From Opitutaceae bacterium TAV5 (GTDB taxonomy: Bacteria > Verrucomicrobiota > Verrucomicrobiia > Opitutales > Opitutaceae): a stretch of 64,000 bases of DNA. The stretch lies in assembly GCA_000242935.3 (NCBI GenBank), contig CP007053.1, positions 62,001-126,000 of the forward strand, read 5' to 3'. Positions 19,168 to 27,064 of this stretch are shown piece after piece (the stretch's first letter is position 1; every line of letters begins with the position of its first letter). A model generated the notes under the pieces. That model saw only the letters and a program-made list of their open reading frames with translations, had not been told where the DNA came from and did not search any database. A program made the translations under genes and the position numbers.

Positions 19168-19938
19168 TCAGGACCGGCCGCTGCCCCAAGGAAAACCCGC
19201 GCCGCCGCCCGGGGAGGGCACGCCGCGTCGCAGCCGCCGCGAGGCAGCCCGGCCGATCGTCAGCGGCGCCGGCAATCCCTCGACCGTGAGGAGACTTTCA
19301 TCGCGGGACACCGTCCTGATGGCCCGGACGAGCGGCACTTGCAGGATCAGCGACCGGTCCACGCGCAGGAAAAGGCCGGCGGGCAGCATCCTCTCCCATT
19401 CCGAGATGCCGCGGAGCACGGTCACCGGCGGATGATCGCGCAGCAACACACGCGAATAGGCGCCGACCGCCCGGATGGCGGTGATCCGGCCGACTTCGAC
19501 CACGGTGACGGTCCGGGCGTCCTTGAGCGGAATCCGGTCCTGCATCGTCAGCGGGGCGGGCGCCGCCGCGGGGCCGCCGGGCGTCGCGCCTTGCTGCAAA
19601 CGCTGCACGGTCTGCGCGAGGCGTTCCGGATGAACGGGCTTGAGCAGGTAGTCGAACGCGCAGACCTCAAACGCCTGGACGGCGAACGACTCCCAGGCCG
19701 TAACAAAGACCACCGCCGGCCGGCTCGGCAGGAGCGGCAGCAGCTCCAGCCCGTTTCCCGGCGAAAGCTCCATGTCCAGGAAAAGCACGTCGGGCCGCCA
19801 GGTTTTCACCGCAGCGATGGCGCCTTCGGCATCGGCCGCCTCGTCCACGACCGCGATCCCGGCATGGTGCGAAAGCAGCTCGCGGAGCCGCTTGCGGGCG
19901 AGCCGTTCGTCGTCCACGACCACGGCGCGCAGGGTCAT
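19168..19938 (-). CDS. LytTR-family response regulator
   Basis: A 256-residue two-component regulator. The receiver domain (about 1-120) has the acidic pair D9-D10, the phosphoacceptor D55 (VLFLDMELSPG), T near ATFVTAWES-type switch residues (VVFVTAWES) and K in LLKPVHPERL. The C-terminal LytTR DNA-binding domain (about 140-240) includes RIPLKDARTVTVVEVGRITA and LFLRVDRSLILQVPLVRAI. The start overlaps the kinase stop codon as ATGA. A Gly/Pro-rich tail of about 15 residues ends the protein. Targets are unknown. Confidence 0.93.
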   Translation of the reverse strand: MTLRAVVVDDERLARKRLRELLSHHAGIAVVDEAADAEGAIAAVKTWRPDVLFLDMELSPGNGLELLPLLPSRPAVVFVTAWESFAVQAFEVCAFDYLLKPVHPERLAQTVQRLQQGATPGGPAAAPAPLTMQDRIPLKDARTVTVVEVGRITAIRAVGAYSRVLLRDHPPVTVLRGISEWERMLPAGLFLRVDRSLILQVPLVRAIRTVSRDESLLTVEGLPAPLTIGRAASRRLRRGVPSPGGGAGFPWGSGRS

Positions 19939-21179
19939 GCGGCCTCCTTCCGGGCGAGGATTTCGCCATCCGGAGGCCAGATCACGGTCACGAAGACCCG
20001 GCCGTCCTCCGCGGATTGCAGGAGCCGGGCGCGCCCTCGCGAAAGCAATTCGAGCCGCCGGCGGAGATTGGCGAGACCGATGCCGTGAGAGCGCGCAGGA
20101 TCGAAATCCAGCCAGTGGCCGGTGTTGGCCACCGTGATCCGCAGGTTGCCTTCGGAAAGGCCGGCCGTGATGCGGACATCCAGAAGGCGGGGGCTGGTCC
20201 TGCGGCCATATTTGCAGGCATTCTCCAGCAACGGCTGCACGAGCGCCGCCGGCACCCGCACGGCCCGCGCGGAGGCGTCGGCCTCGATCTGCCAGGCAAA
20301 CCGCTCCTCGAAGCGGGATTTCTCGATCCGGAGGTAACGCTCCATCTGGTCGAGCTCGGCGCCGAGCGGGGCGAAGCCGTCCTGGACCCGCAGGGCATAA
20401 CGAAGGTAGCCGGCCAGCTCTCCGGTGATTTTTTCCACGGCGTGGCTGTCATCCTTTTCCGCCATGATCGAGTTGAGCGCGTTGAACAGGAAGTGGGGGT
20501 TGACCTGCGCCTGCAACTGGCGGAGCTCGGCGGCGGAGGCGGCGGCTTCGGACCGCACGGCGTGCAGCCTCGCCTCGACGGAGTCGTTCCAGATCCGGAT
20601 AATGAAGTAGAGCAGACTCCAGCCGAAGTAGCTGCCGGAGCGCGCCAGCGCCCCGATGCGCTCGAGCATCGGCAAAAGATCGGGAGCGATCGTCTCCCTC
20701 AATTGCAGAAAAAGGAGATGCCTGCAGAGGCCCGATTCGGCGGCGCCGAGGCCGACGCACAGCACGGCCACTCCCGGAAGCAGCGCCCAAGGCCGCATCC
20801 GGCGCCACGGCACCCGCAGATAGACCAGATGGAGGCCGCAGGTCACCGTGATTCCGAAGAAGCTGCGAACCAGCGCGACAAAGGCGGCGTTTCGCGGACC
20901 GAGCGTTTCTGCCAGCAGGAAAAACACACACATCCCGGCCGTGCCCCAGCCGACCAGTTGCAGCCGCCAGAACAGGCCGGCCCTTCCGTCCATCCCGGGC
21001 CTGTCGGAGGGCGCGGGCCTGGCGGCGCCTCCTGTCACCGTCACCGGCAGAAGCCGCTGCCGGAGGCCGGAGCCGTCCGCATTTTCCCGGGGCAAGGCGG
21101 TCTCGCCTGGCCGGGACAAGGCACGGTCGCGTAATGGGGGATGCATGACGCCTGGACTGGCATGGCCGTACTGAGTCAT
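19935..21179 (-). CDS. LytS-type sensor histidine kinase
   Basis: A 414-residue membrane histidine kinase, read from the ATG at 21179 (MTQYGHASPG). After a variable N-terminal leader come several hydrophobic segments (LQLVGWGTAGMCVFFLLAET, FVALVRSFFGITVTCGLHLV, WALLPGVAVLCVGLGAAESG). Then comes the His_kinase phosphoacceptor region LQAQVNPHFLFNALNSIMAE, with the conserved PHFLFN, and an HATPase domain with LVQPLLENACKYGRR (N-box) and GIGLANLRRRLELL (G-box). It is coupled by ATGA to its LytTR regulator. Earlier start codons exist up to 21272. Confidence 0.92.
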   Translation of the reverse strand: MTQYGHASPGVMHPPLRDRALSRPGETALPRENADGSGLRQRLLPVTVTGGAARPAPSDRPGMDGRAGLFWRLQLVGWGTAGMCVFFLLAETLGPRNAAFVALVRSFFGITVTCGLHLVYLRVPWRRMRPWALLPGVAVLCVGLGAAESGLCRHLLFLQLRETIAPDLLPMLERIGALARSGSYFGWSLLYFIIRIWNDSVEARLHAVRSEAAASAAELRQLQAQVNPHFLFNALNSIMAEKDDSHAVEKITGELAGYLRYALRVQDGFAPLGAELDQMERYLRIEKSRFEERFAWQIEADASARAVRVPAALVQPLLENACKYGRRTSPRLLDVRITAGLSEGNLRITVANTGHWLDFDPARSHGIGLANLRRRLELLSRGRARLLQSAEDGRVFVTVIWPPDGEILARKEAA

Positions 21180-21302
21180 GTCTTTCGGGTGCGGATAGGT
21201 GGCAGGACGCCTCTGGTCAAAGTCGTCCGCACCCTCCGCTGTCAATGCCATTGGCCGGCCGGCGCTGCGCACAGGCAGCCGACCGGCGATTTATAAGCGA
21301 TG

Positions 21303-21334
21303 CCACCCTCCGGGCGGAGAGCTGATAAGGGTGG
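21303..21334. other. Structured stem in leader region upstream of the kinase gene
   Basis: CCACCCT (21303-21309) pairs with AGGGTGG (21328-21334), with a possible inner TCCG/CGGA stem. It lies about 125 nt upstream of the kinase start and could be part of its 5' leader, or an independent structure. It matches no riboswitch that I recognise. Apart from this and the palindromic element further upstream, I see nothing in the 544-nt gap 21180-21723. Confidence 0.25.
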
Positions 21335-21398
21335 AGACACTCCCTGTAACCGGGAACCGCACCGGCAGAACATTTAACCTGAAAACCGCAGCAGAGGG

Positions 21399-21549
21399 AA
21401 CCGCTAAAGGACGCTAACGGACGCTAAACAAAGACATTGTCAGGCAGGAGAATCCGACGATGCCTTCACCCGGCAGGTGAATGTCCCGGCCTCCTGACTC
21501 CTTCATCAACCTGTTCTCCTTTAGCGACTTTTAGCGTCCTTTAGCGGTT
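21399..21549. repeat. Long inverted-repeat intergenic element (CCGCTAAAGGACGCTAA family)
   Basis: Arms 21399-21417 and 21531-21549 form a perfect 19-bp inverted repeat (AACCGCTAAAGGACGCTAA). Widening to 21401-21428 against 21520-21547 gives a 28-bp repeat with three mismatches. The loop is about 90 nt. Within each arm the unit is itself iterated (GGACGCTAA followed by CGGACGCTAAA). Its core resembles the inner arms of the element at 12250-12326 (CCGCAAAGAACGCAAA), so both may belong to one dispersed family. It lies downstream of the membrane-protein gene and upstream of the kinase gene. Confidence 0.75.
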
Positions 21550-21723
21550 TCAACTTCTGAATCCAAATTTAACATACAATGTTCAACGATCCGGTATCCG
21601 GTTTTCCATTAAATACTAAATGTTGAGCGTTAAGTGTTAAATGTTCTCCGCGCCCCGCCCGCCGGAACGCCCGCGGCATCCCCCAGCGCCCTTGAGCGGT
21701 CTCCCCACCTGCCTGCTTGTGCG

Positions 21724-22185
21724 CTAGACGGGCGCCAGCGCGATCACCAGGCCGACGACCGCGCCGTAGGCCACATGGCCCGCAAGGTGGGTGAGGAAGA
21801 CGCTCGCCGATGCCGTCCGGAACTCCGCCAGCGGGTGCTGGTCGGCGACGACCCAGACGAGGGCGAGGCTGACGACGATACCGTGAAACAGCCCGAAACC
21901 GAGACCGGCCAAAAGACCCGTCGGCCAGCCGGTGAGTTGCAGCCCGACCATGAGCACCGTGTAAAGCTGCCCGAAGGCCACGGCCGAAATCATGTGCAGC
22001 AGGCCTCCCACCAGCCGGGCATGATCCCGCGTGCGGGTGAAGAGACTTCCCAGGGCCACCACCATCTCGCCCCGGGCTCCGGCCCGGGCCATCAGGCGCA
22101 TCACGACCACCATGGCCAGCGCGCCCAGAAGACCGGCCAAGGTGGAATAAAACAGAAACGCGACGATGATGCGGGTGGAATCCAT
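21724..22185 (-). CDS. Small integral membrane protein, unknown function
   Basis: A 153-residue protein from the ATG at 22185 (MDSTRIIVAF). Four hydrophobic segments are visible: VAFLFYSTLAGLLGALAMVV, LLHMISAVAFGQLYTVLMVG, TGLLAGLGFGLFHGIVVSLA and THLAGHVAYGAVVGLVIALA. His residues occur within or next to helices (H64, H113-type GLFHG, HLAGH). I do not recognise the family. The gene lies downstream of a sigma-factor gene (201 nt away, same strand), so it could be a target of that stress module. Confidence 0.65.
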   Translation of the reverse strand: MDSTRIIVAFLFYSTLAGLLGALAMVVVMRLMARAGARGEMVVALGSLFTRTRDHARLVGGLLHMISAVAFGQLYTVLMVGLQLTGWPTGLLAGLGFGLFHGIVVSLALVWVVADQHPLAEFRTASASVFLTHLAGHVAYGAVVGLVIALAPV

Positions 22186-22386
22186 GGCGGCGGTCCTCGA
22201 TTCGGGTTCGGGTATGCAATGGCGAAGTCCGCGGCCTCTCGGGCCGACGGGAGCCCTATTATCGCACACAATGAGCCCCGCGACCACCCGCGCCTCCGGA
22301 AAACCGCACCGGGGCTGCCGGTTCCCCGCCGAGGTTGCGCCGCCGCTCGTTTTTACAACCTGTTGCCTGGTAGCAAGGCGGAAGCG

Positions 22387-23034
22387 TTACAGCCAGCGGG
22401 CGAGCCGTTTTTTCAAAAGCTGGCGGGCGCGGTAAAGGCGGGTTTCCACGGCCTTCGGGGTGACGCGCAGGATGCCGGCGATCTCGGCGTGGGAGCGGTC
22501 TTCGTATTCGAAAAAGATGATGGCGGCGCGCAGGTCTTCGGGCAGGGCGGCGACGGCGGCGCGCACGGAGGCGGCGCGTTCTCCGGCCTCGGCGCTGGCG
22601 GAGGGGAGCGGGGCGTCGCTGGCGGTGTCGCGGGCTTCGTCGAGCGGAGGGTGATTGCGGCGACTCCACCAGCGGGCGCGGTCGCGGGAGAGGTTGAGCG
22701 CGATCTGGAACATCCAGGTGGAAAAACGCGCACCGTCGCGCCAGCGGGCGCGGTTTTTGTAGATGCGCACGAAGGTTTCCTGGGCGAGATCGAGGGCGTC
22801 GTGTTCGTTGCGGAGGTGGCGGCCGAGAAAGGCGCGGAGCGGGATCTGCCAGCGGCGCATGAGGGTGTCCAGCGCCTGGTCGTCGCCGTCGCGCAGGGCG
22901 CGCATGGCGGCGTTGTCGTCGGCGTCGGTGGAGGCGGTGCCGGCAGGACCGGCGGGATCGGCAGAAACAATGCCGCCGGAGGATGCGACGGGTTCGGCGG
23001 GCGGCCGCGAGGGCTGGGGAGTGTCGGCCGTCAT
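22387..23034 (-). CDS. ECF-type RNA polymerase sigma factor (module 2)
   Basis: A 215-residue ECF sigma factor. After a Pro/Ala-rich leader of about 40 residues, region 2 includes NEHDALDLAQETFVRIYKNR and FSTWMFQIALNLSRDRARWW. Region 4 includes LPEDLRAAIIFFEYEDRSHA and the recognition helix ILRVTPKAVETRLYRARQLL. It lies 14 nt after a Cys-rich Spy-like gene, which overlaps an anti-sigma-like gene. Here the sigma gene is last in the set, whereas in module 1 it is first. The protein is clearly not a close duplicate of the module 1 sigma. Confidence 0.92.
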   Translation of the reverse strand: MTADTPQPSRPPAEPVASSGGIVSADPAGPAGTASTDADDNAAMRALRDGDDQALDTLMRRWQIPLRAFLGRHLRNEHDALDLAQETFVRIYKNRARWRDGARFSTWMFQIALNLSRDRARWWSRRNHPPLDEARDTASDAPLPSASAEAGERAASVRAAVAALPEDLRAAIIFFEYEDRSHAEIAGILRVTPKAVETRLYRARQLLKKRLARWL

Positions 23035-23048
23035 CGGGTCATCGGGTG

Positions 23049-23486
23049 TTACCTGAGGCCGACGGGGCCGGCATGCGCGGTGGCATCGAGACGGGGTTCG
23101 GTGAGGGCGAGGAAGCGGCGGGCCTGCGCGGGGTCCATGCAGGCGGCGACTTCGCGAAGGTGGGCGCGGGTGGTGTCCTTGCAGAGTTGTTCGAGACGGG
23201 CGAGTTCGGCGGTGGCGGCGGCGCGGGCCTCGGGCGTGGCGGCGGCATCGAGGTCAGCGCGGGCTTGCTGGACCCGGGCGCAGTGGTCTTCGCAGACGGG
23301 TTCGTAGGCAGCGTGGAGTTTTTCGACGGCGGCCGCCTGTTCGGGAGTGAGCGAGAATTCGGCGCGCAGCCAGGCAAGCTCGCCGGCAGGCGCGGAGGCG
23401 GACGGACGGGCCAGCCACGCGGTGAGGCCAAAGGCGAGCAGACCGGCCGCGAGCGCGGAAAAGACGATGCGGAGGAAGCGCTTCAC
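23049..23486 (-). CDS. Cys/His-rich Spy-like periplasmic sensor (module 2)
   Basis: A 145-residue protein using a GTG start at 23486 (VKRFLRIVFSALAAGLLAFG). One N-terminal membrane anchor is followed by a helical domain with the Spy-type motif FSLTPEQAAAVEKLHAAYEP. Candidate metal ligands are C65, H68 and C69 (CEDHC), C102, H109, C116 and M117. The GTGA overlap with the upstream anti-sigma-like gene implies coupled translation, and the sigma gene follows by 14 nt. CnrX-type proteins in comparable operons sense divalent metals; metal sensing here is inference from the ligand pattern. Confidence 0.8.
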   Translation of the reverse strand: MKRFLRIVFSALAAGLLAFGLTAWLARPSASAPAGELAWLRAEFSLTPEQAAAVEKLHAAYEPVCEDHCARVQQARADLDAAATPEARAAATAELARLEQLCKDTTRAHLREVAACMDPAQARRFLALTEPRLDATAHAGPVGLR

Positions 23487-23866
23487 GGGGCGGGATGAAC
23501 GTGGCCGGCGGGGGCGGCAGAGTGGCCGGCATGGACGCGTTCGAGAGGATTGATGCTGGCGACGTAGGCCGAAGCCATGCGTTCGGTCGCGCGGTTGTGG
23601 CTGACGGTGAGGGCGGCGGTGGCGCCGAGCAGGGCGGCGAGCGCGACGGAGGCGGCGGTGGCGAGCGGCAGGAGGGCGGGAAAGCGAAGCAAGCGTTCGC
23701 GCCCGTCGCCCGCGACGAAAGGAACGGGAGCGGTATCGGCGCCGCGCGCCCGGGTGCGGAGGCGGGCCCGGACAGCGTCCTCGAAACCGGGATCGCGGAC
23801 GGGAGGCGGCGGCTGCCAAGTGGCGAGCAGCCGGCCGAGCGGGTCCGGATGGTCGGGTGTTTTCAT
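23483..23866 (-). CDS. Putative single-pass anti-sigma factor with His-rich tail (module 2)
   Basis: A 127-residue protein (MKTPDHPDPLGRLLATWQPP). Cytoplasmic N-terminal region of about 65 residues, one transmembrane helix (LLPLATAASVALAALLGATA), then a periplasmic tail ending ERVHAGHSAAPAGHVHPAP with four His. The stop codon overlaps the GTG start of the Spy-like gene. By topology and position it is the anti-sigma partner of the downstream ECF factor. The His-rich periplasmic end may bind metal directly. Confidence 0.68.
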   Translation of the reverse strand: MKTPDHPDPLGRLLATWQPPPPVRDPGFEDAVRARLRTRARGADTAPVPFVAGDGRERLLRFPALLPLATAASVALAALLGATAALTVSHNRATERMASAYVASINPLERVHAGHSAAPAGHVHPAP

Positions 23867-23965
23867 GCGCAGTGATACGTTGGCGGAAGAAAAATCCCTT
23901 GGCGAATTTTGAATGTCGAAAGGGGAGTTGAATCCCGGGCGGCGGGGCGCAAAAACCGGGGTCGC

Positions 23966-25009
23966 ATGAACGGGGCGCAACCAGAACGGCAACCGGGACA
24001 AACGGGGAAACCGCCGCTTTACATCCTGACGGGCCCGACGGCCGTCGGGAAGACGGAGCTGGCGTTGCGCTGGGCGGAGGCGAACGGAGCGGAAATCGTA
24101 TCGTGCGACTCCCTGCTGTTTTACCGGGGGATGGACATCGGCACGGCGAAGCCCTCGCCGGAAGAACGGGCGCGGGTGCGGCATCATCTGGTCGATATTT
24201 GCGAACCCCGCGAGGCGATGGACATCACGCGCTACGTGGCGCTGGCGCGCGCGGCGGTGGAGGCTGTCGCGGCGCGCGGGCGGCGGGTGCTGGTGACCGG
24301 CGGGAGCGGTTTTTACCTGAAGGCATTTTTCGCGCCGGTGGCGGACAACGTGGCGGTGCCGGCTGCGATCCGCGACGAGGTGGCGCGGCAGCTTGCGGAG
24401 GAAGGCCTGCCGGCGCTGGTGGCGCGGTTGCGCGCGCTCGATCCCGGGCTCGAAATGCGCAGCGGCGGCGCGAGCGCCGGCGAGGCGGGCGGCGGCAAAG
24501 GCGCGGGCGAAACGCAAACGCCGGTGCTGGATGCGGCGAATCCGCGGCGCGTGACGCGGGCGCTGGAGCGGTGTCTGGCGTCGGGCCGGACGCTGGCGGA
24601 GCTGGCGGCGGAGTTTGCCCGGTTGCCGGGGCCTTTTGCCGACTGGTCGCCGGTGTGCGTGCGGCTGGAGCGCGAACCGGCGGAGCTCGATGCGCGGATC
24701 GCGTTGCGGGTGGAGCAGATGTTGCAGGCGGGCCTGGTGGACGAAGTGGCACGGCTGGACGCGGCGGGTTTTCGGCAAAACCCGAGCGCGGCGCGTGCGA
24801 TCGGCTACCGGGAAACGCTGGCGATGCTCGACCGCGGGGGCACGGCGGCGGAAGGAAGCGCCGGGCAGGCGGCGCGGACGGAACTGGCGGCGGAGATTGT
24901 CAGGAACACGCGGGCGCTCGTGAAAAAGCAGCGCACGTGGTTCCGCACGCAGTTGCCGGAACACCGGGTGGTGGCGGCGGCAGAAGCGACGGCGGAGCGG
25001 CTGTTTTGA
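23966..25009 (+). CDS. miaA: tRNA dimethylallyltransferase MiaA
   Basis: Transfers a dimethylallyl group to N6 of A37 in tRNAs reading UNN codons. 347 residues from the ATG at 23966 (MNGAQPERQP). The P-loop is GPTAVGKT (23-30); other family motifs are EIVSCDSLLFYRGMDIGTAK, VTGGSGFYLKA, NPRRVTRALE and IGYRETLAML. A Gly/Ala-rich insertion of about 25 residues (SGGASAGEAGGGKGAGETQT) precedes NPRRV and looks like a disordered loop. The gene is divergent from the sigma module 2 operon and convergent with the next gene. Confidence 0.95.
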   Translation: MNGAQPERQPGQTGKPPLYILTGPTAVGKTELALRWAEANGAEIVSCDSLLFYRGMDIGTAKPSPEERARVRHHLVDICEPREAMDITRYVALARAAVEAVAARGRRVLVTGGSGFYLKAFFAPVADNVAVPAAIRDEVARQLAEEGLPALVARLRALDPGLEMRSGGASAGEAGGGKGAGETQTPVLDAANPRRVTRALERCLASGRTLAELAAEFARLPGPFADWSPVCVRLEREPAELDARIALRVEQMLQAGLVDEVARLDAAGFRQNPSAARAIGYRETLAMLDRGGTAAEGSAGQAARTELAAEIVRNTRALVKKQRTWFRTQLPEHRVVAAAEATAERLF

Positions 25010-25049
25010 GGAATGGCGGACAGGAGGCCGGCAAAAGGCGGCAAGCGCG

Positions 25050-26330
25050 TCAGATCATCGTGTGCGGCCAGAAGATCACCGAGTCGTTCACGTTGGCGAT
25101 CATCCTCACCTGGCTGTCCTGCGAGATGACAAAACCGATCACCGCCGGCTCGACCGAGCAGAGGCGATAGACGGACCGGTGCCGCGTGCCGTCGCCGCGC
25201 ACGCTCCAGCGGCTGACGAGATCGCCGTCGAGATCGAGCGCCTGGCCCACGTCGAGAACGTTGCGATCCACGCGGATCTCGCCGCCGAAACCGATGAGGC
25301 AAAGCGCCTGGTCCAGCACCAGCGCCCCGTCCACCTGCATCAGGTCGGAGAACAGGCGCGCCAGTTCGAAAAACGCCTCCTCCAGCCGGTCCAGCTCCGG
25401 ATCGTTGCTGTTACGGAAAACCTGCCACGCCTCCTCGGCCGTCGCTCCCTCGGGGCTGAGCAGGCCCACCCGCCGGACGATCGCGCGCAGGAGGTTGCGG
25501 CAACGAAAACCCGCTTCGTCGGGCGTGGCCGAATACTTGCAGTCGATCCACCGCGCCACCGCGTCGAGCCCCTCTTTCCCCGCCGGCATGACCACCACCG
25601 TGCCGCCATGCCCGCTGGTCCGGACGAGGTTGATGATCCGCTTGACGAACTGGAGCGTGATCCTGTGCACCAGTTCCACGTAGTCGCCGATCGCCAGCGT
25701 CGGCGGCAGACAATCGGTCGCCAGTTCGCCCAGCATCTGCCGGCGGAGGTCGGCAAAGCGTTCGTTGAGCAGGCGCGACCGGAAAACATCCATGCGCGGT
25801 CCGTAAAGTTCGCGCCCCCGCCACTCGGCGACCAGATCGTAGCCCTGGTAAAACAGCAGCCAGCCCGGGTCGCGGACATGGATAAGCGGATGCGGCAGAT
25901 CGTTGCCGACCGGCTTGCGGCCGCCGGCGGCGAGGTTCAGCCAGCGCGGCCCCGTGTTGAGCAGCCCCCAGATCCGGAAACCGCGGTCGCCGTCGGGCCA
26001 GACGGCCACTGCCGAATGGAAAAAACTCGCCGCCGGACTCAGCCGCTTGATTTCGTTGGGAGTCAGGTCGTGCGGCACGGTGAACCGGATCGCGTGGGCG
26101 CTCTCGGGCGGCCCTCCGGTTTCGGGGAAAACTCCGGGGGGCGCCACGATCACGCGAGCGCGCACCGCCCTCCCCTCCTCCTTCAGCAGGCTCGCCGCAT
26201 ACAGCAGGTCGCAGAGAGCATGAAGCTGGCTTTCGGAGGGAGCATTCGCCTGCGCCTCCAGCAGGTCATGCAAACGGGAGACGAGTCGCTGCAAGTCGAG
26301 ATCGAGGAGAGCCGGCCGGGTGGTAGTCAT
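25050..26330 (-). CDS. Diadenylate cyclase-like protein with N-terminal sensor region (DACNV-like)
   Basis: A 426-residue protein from the ATG at 26330 (MTTTRPALLD). The last 100 residues carry the two signature motifs of DisA_N/DAC domains: DGA at 334-336 in VDGALVLDQALCLIGFGGEI, and GTRHR at 381-385, followed by a beta-strand pair (PAVIGFVISQDSQVRMIANV). These motifs bind ATP in c-di-AMP synthases. Spacing between them is about 47 residues, longer than in CdaA or DisA. The N-terminal 300 residues have no membrane segments and resemble the large variable sensor region of DACNV-type proteins. It is convergent with miaA. Catalytic activity is likely but not proven. Confidence 0.75.
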   Translation of the reverse strand: MTTTRPALLDLDLQRLVSRLHDLLEAQANAPSESQLHALCDLLYAASLLKEEGRAVRARVIVAPPGVFPETGGPPESAHAIRFTVPHDLTPNEIKRLSPAASFFHSAVAVWPDGDRGFRIWGLLNTGPRWLNLAAGGRKPVGNDLPHPLIHVRDPGWLLFYQGYDLVAEWRGRELYGPRMDVFRSRLLNERFADLRRQMLGELATDCLPPTLAIGDYVELVHRITLQFVKRIINLVRTSGHGGTVVVMPAGKEGLDAVARWIDCKYSATPDEAGFRCRNLLRAIVRRVGLLSPEGATAEEAWQVFRNSNDPELDRLEEAFFELARLFSDLMQVDGALVLDQALCLIGFGGEIRVDRNVLDVGQALDLDGDLVSRWSVRGDGTRHRSVYRLCSVEPAVIGFVISQDSQVRMIANVNDSVIFWPHTMI

Positions 26331-26520
26331 CGGGTTGCCACTACCTTGAGCACCGGCCCGGTATTCGGCAACTGCGACGTTCACGGGTCAACTTCCGGCG
26401 CCCGCCCGAATCCGGCGATGCCATGCCTTTGGAGGAGGGGAGAAACTGCCCCGACAGATGAGCAGGCAACAAGCTGGCCGGATACGGCACGGATCTGCCG
26501 CCGGGAAACAGAGGAGGGCG

Positions 26521-26859
26521 TCAACCCTTCGATTTCGTCGTATCGGATTTCGCCTTGCCTGCTTTTTCAGGAGCAGCGCCCGTTGTTGTGAGTTTTTTGC
26601 GAAGCGAGCCGGGAAGTTTTTTCAGCAGACCCCGGAAAGTCTTTTTCGCTCCCTTGAGTTCCCTTGCGGAACGTTCCTTCGCCTGCCGCGTTTCCTTGAG
26701 CGCCTTGCGCGCCTTCCTGAAGGCGTCTTTGGCCCCCTCGGCCCGGGTCCGGGCGGAGGCAATTTGCTGGCGGGCGTCGATCACGCGCAGGATCAGTCCT
26801 TCGGTCTTCTTGTCGGAAGTCTTGTCCGCGGCGGATTTGGTTTTCTGGCGTTTTTTCAT
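26521..26859 (-). CDS. Lys/Ala-rich coiled-coil protein
   Basis: A 112-residue, very basic protein (MKKRQKTKSAADKTSDKKTE). The central part is a long helix with heptad character (LRVIDARQQIASARTRAEGA, KDAFRKARKALKETRQAKER), flanked by lysine-rich tails. The composition is like histone H1-type or nucleoid-associated tails, but no family is recognised. It is divergent from the ParB-like gene. Confidence 0.65.
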   Translation of the reverse strand: MKKRQKTKSAADKTSDKKTEGLILRVIDARQQIASARTRAEGAKDAFRKARKALKETRQAKERSARELKGAKKTFRGLLKKLPGSLRKKLTTTGAAPEKAGKAKSDTTKSKG

Positions 26860-26956
26860 ATCGGGAAACAGGAGTCGGATTGGCGGAAACCGGTCGGGTA
26901 TCCGGGAACCGGTTACACAGCCAATCCTGCGGGAAGGCGAAGCGCAATGCCCCGAA

Positions 26957-27011
26957 TGTTACAATCCTGTGACAAAACCCGGATTCCCGGAGTAATTTTA
27001 CATGTTTGTAA
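26957..27011. promoter_or_regulatory. Two operator-like palindromes upstream of the ParB-like gene
   Basis: TGTTACA-ATCC-TGTGACA (26957-26974) and TTACA-TGTT-TGTAA (26998-27011) lie in the 205-nt divergent interval between the coiled-coil gene and the ParB-like gene. The TGT-n-ACA half-sites recall CRP/FNR-type sites, though the spacing is not canonical. They may regulate either gene. Confidence 0.35.
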
Positions 27012-27064
27012 CCCTGTGGCACTTCACAGGCCGGAAAAATCGCGTTCACTGGACGCGAACCTGC

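Noticed and set aside
12174-21549. Possible CRISPR array from the intergenic repeats
   Set aside because: The repeats are inverted, not regularly spaced direct repeats, and there are no cas genes.
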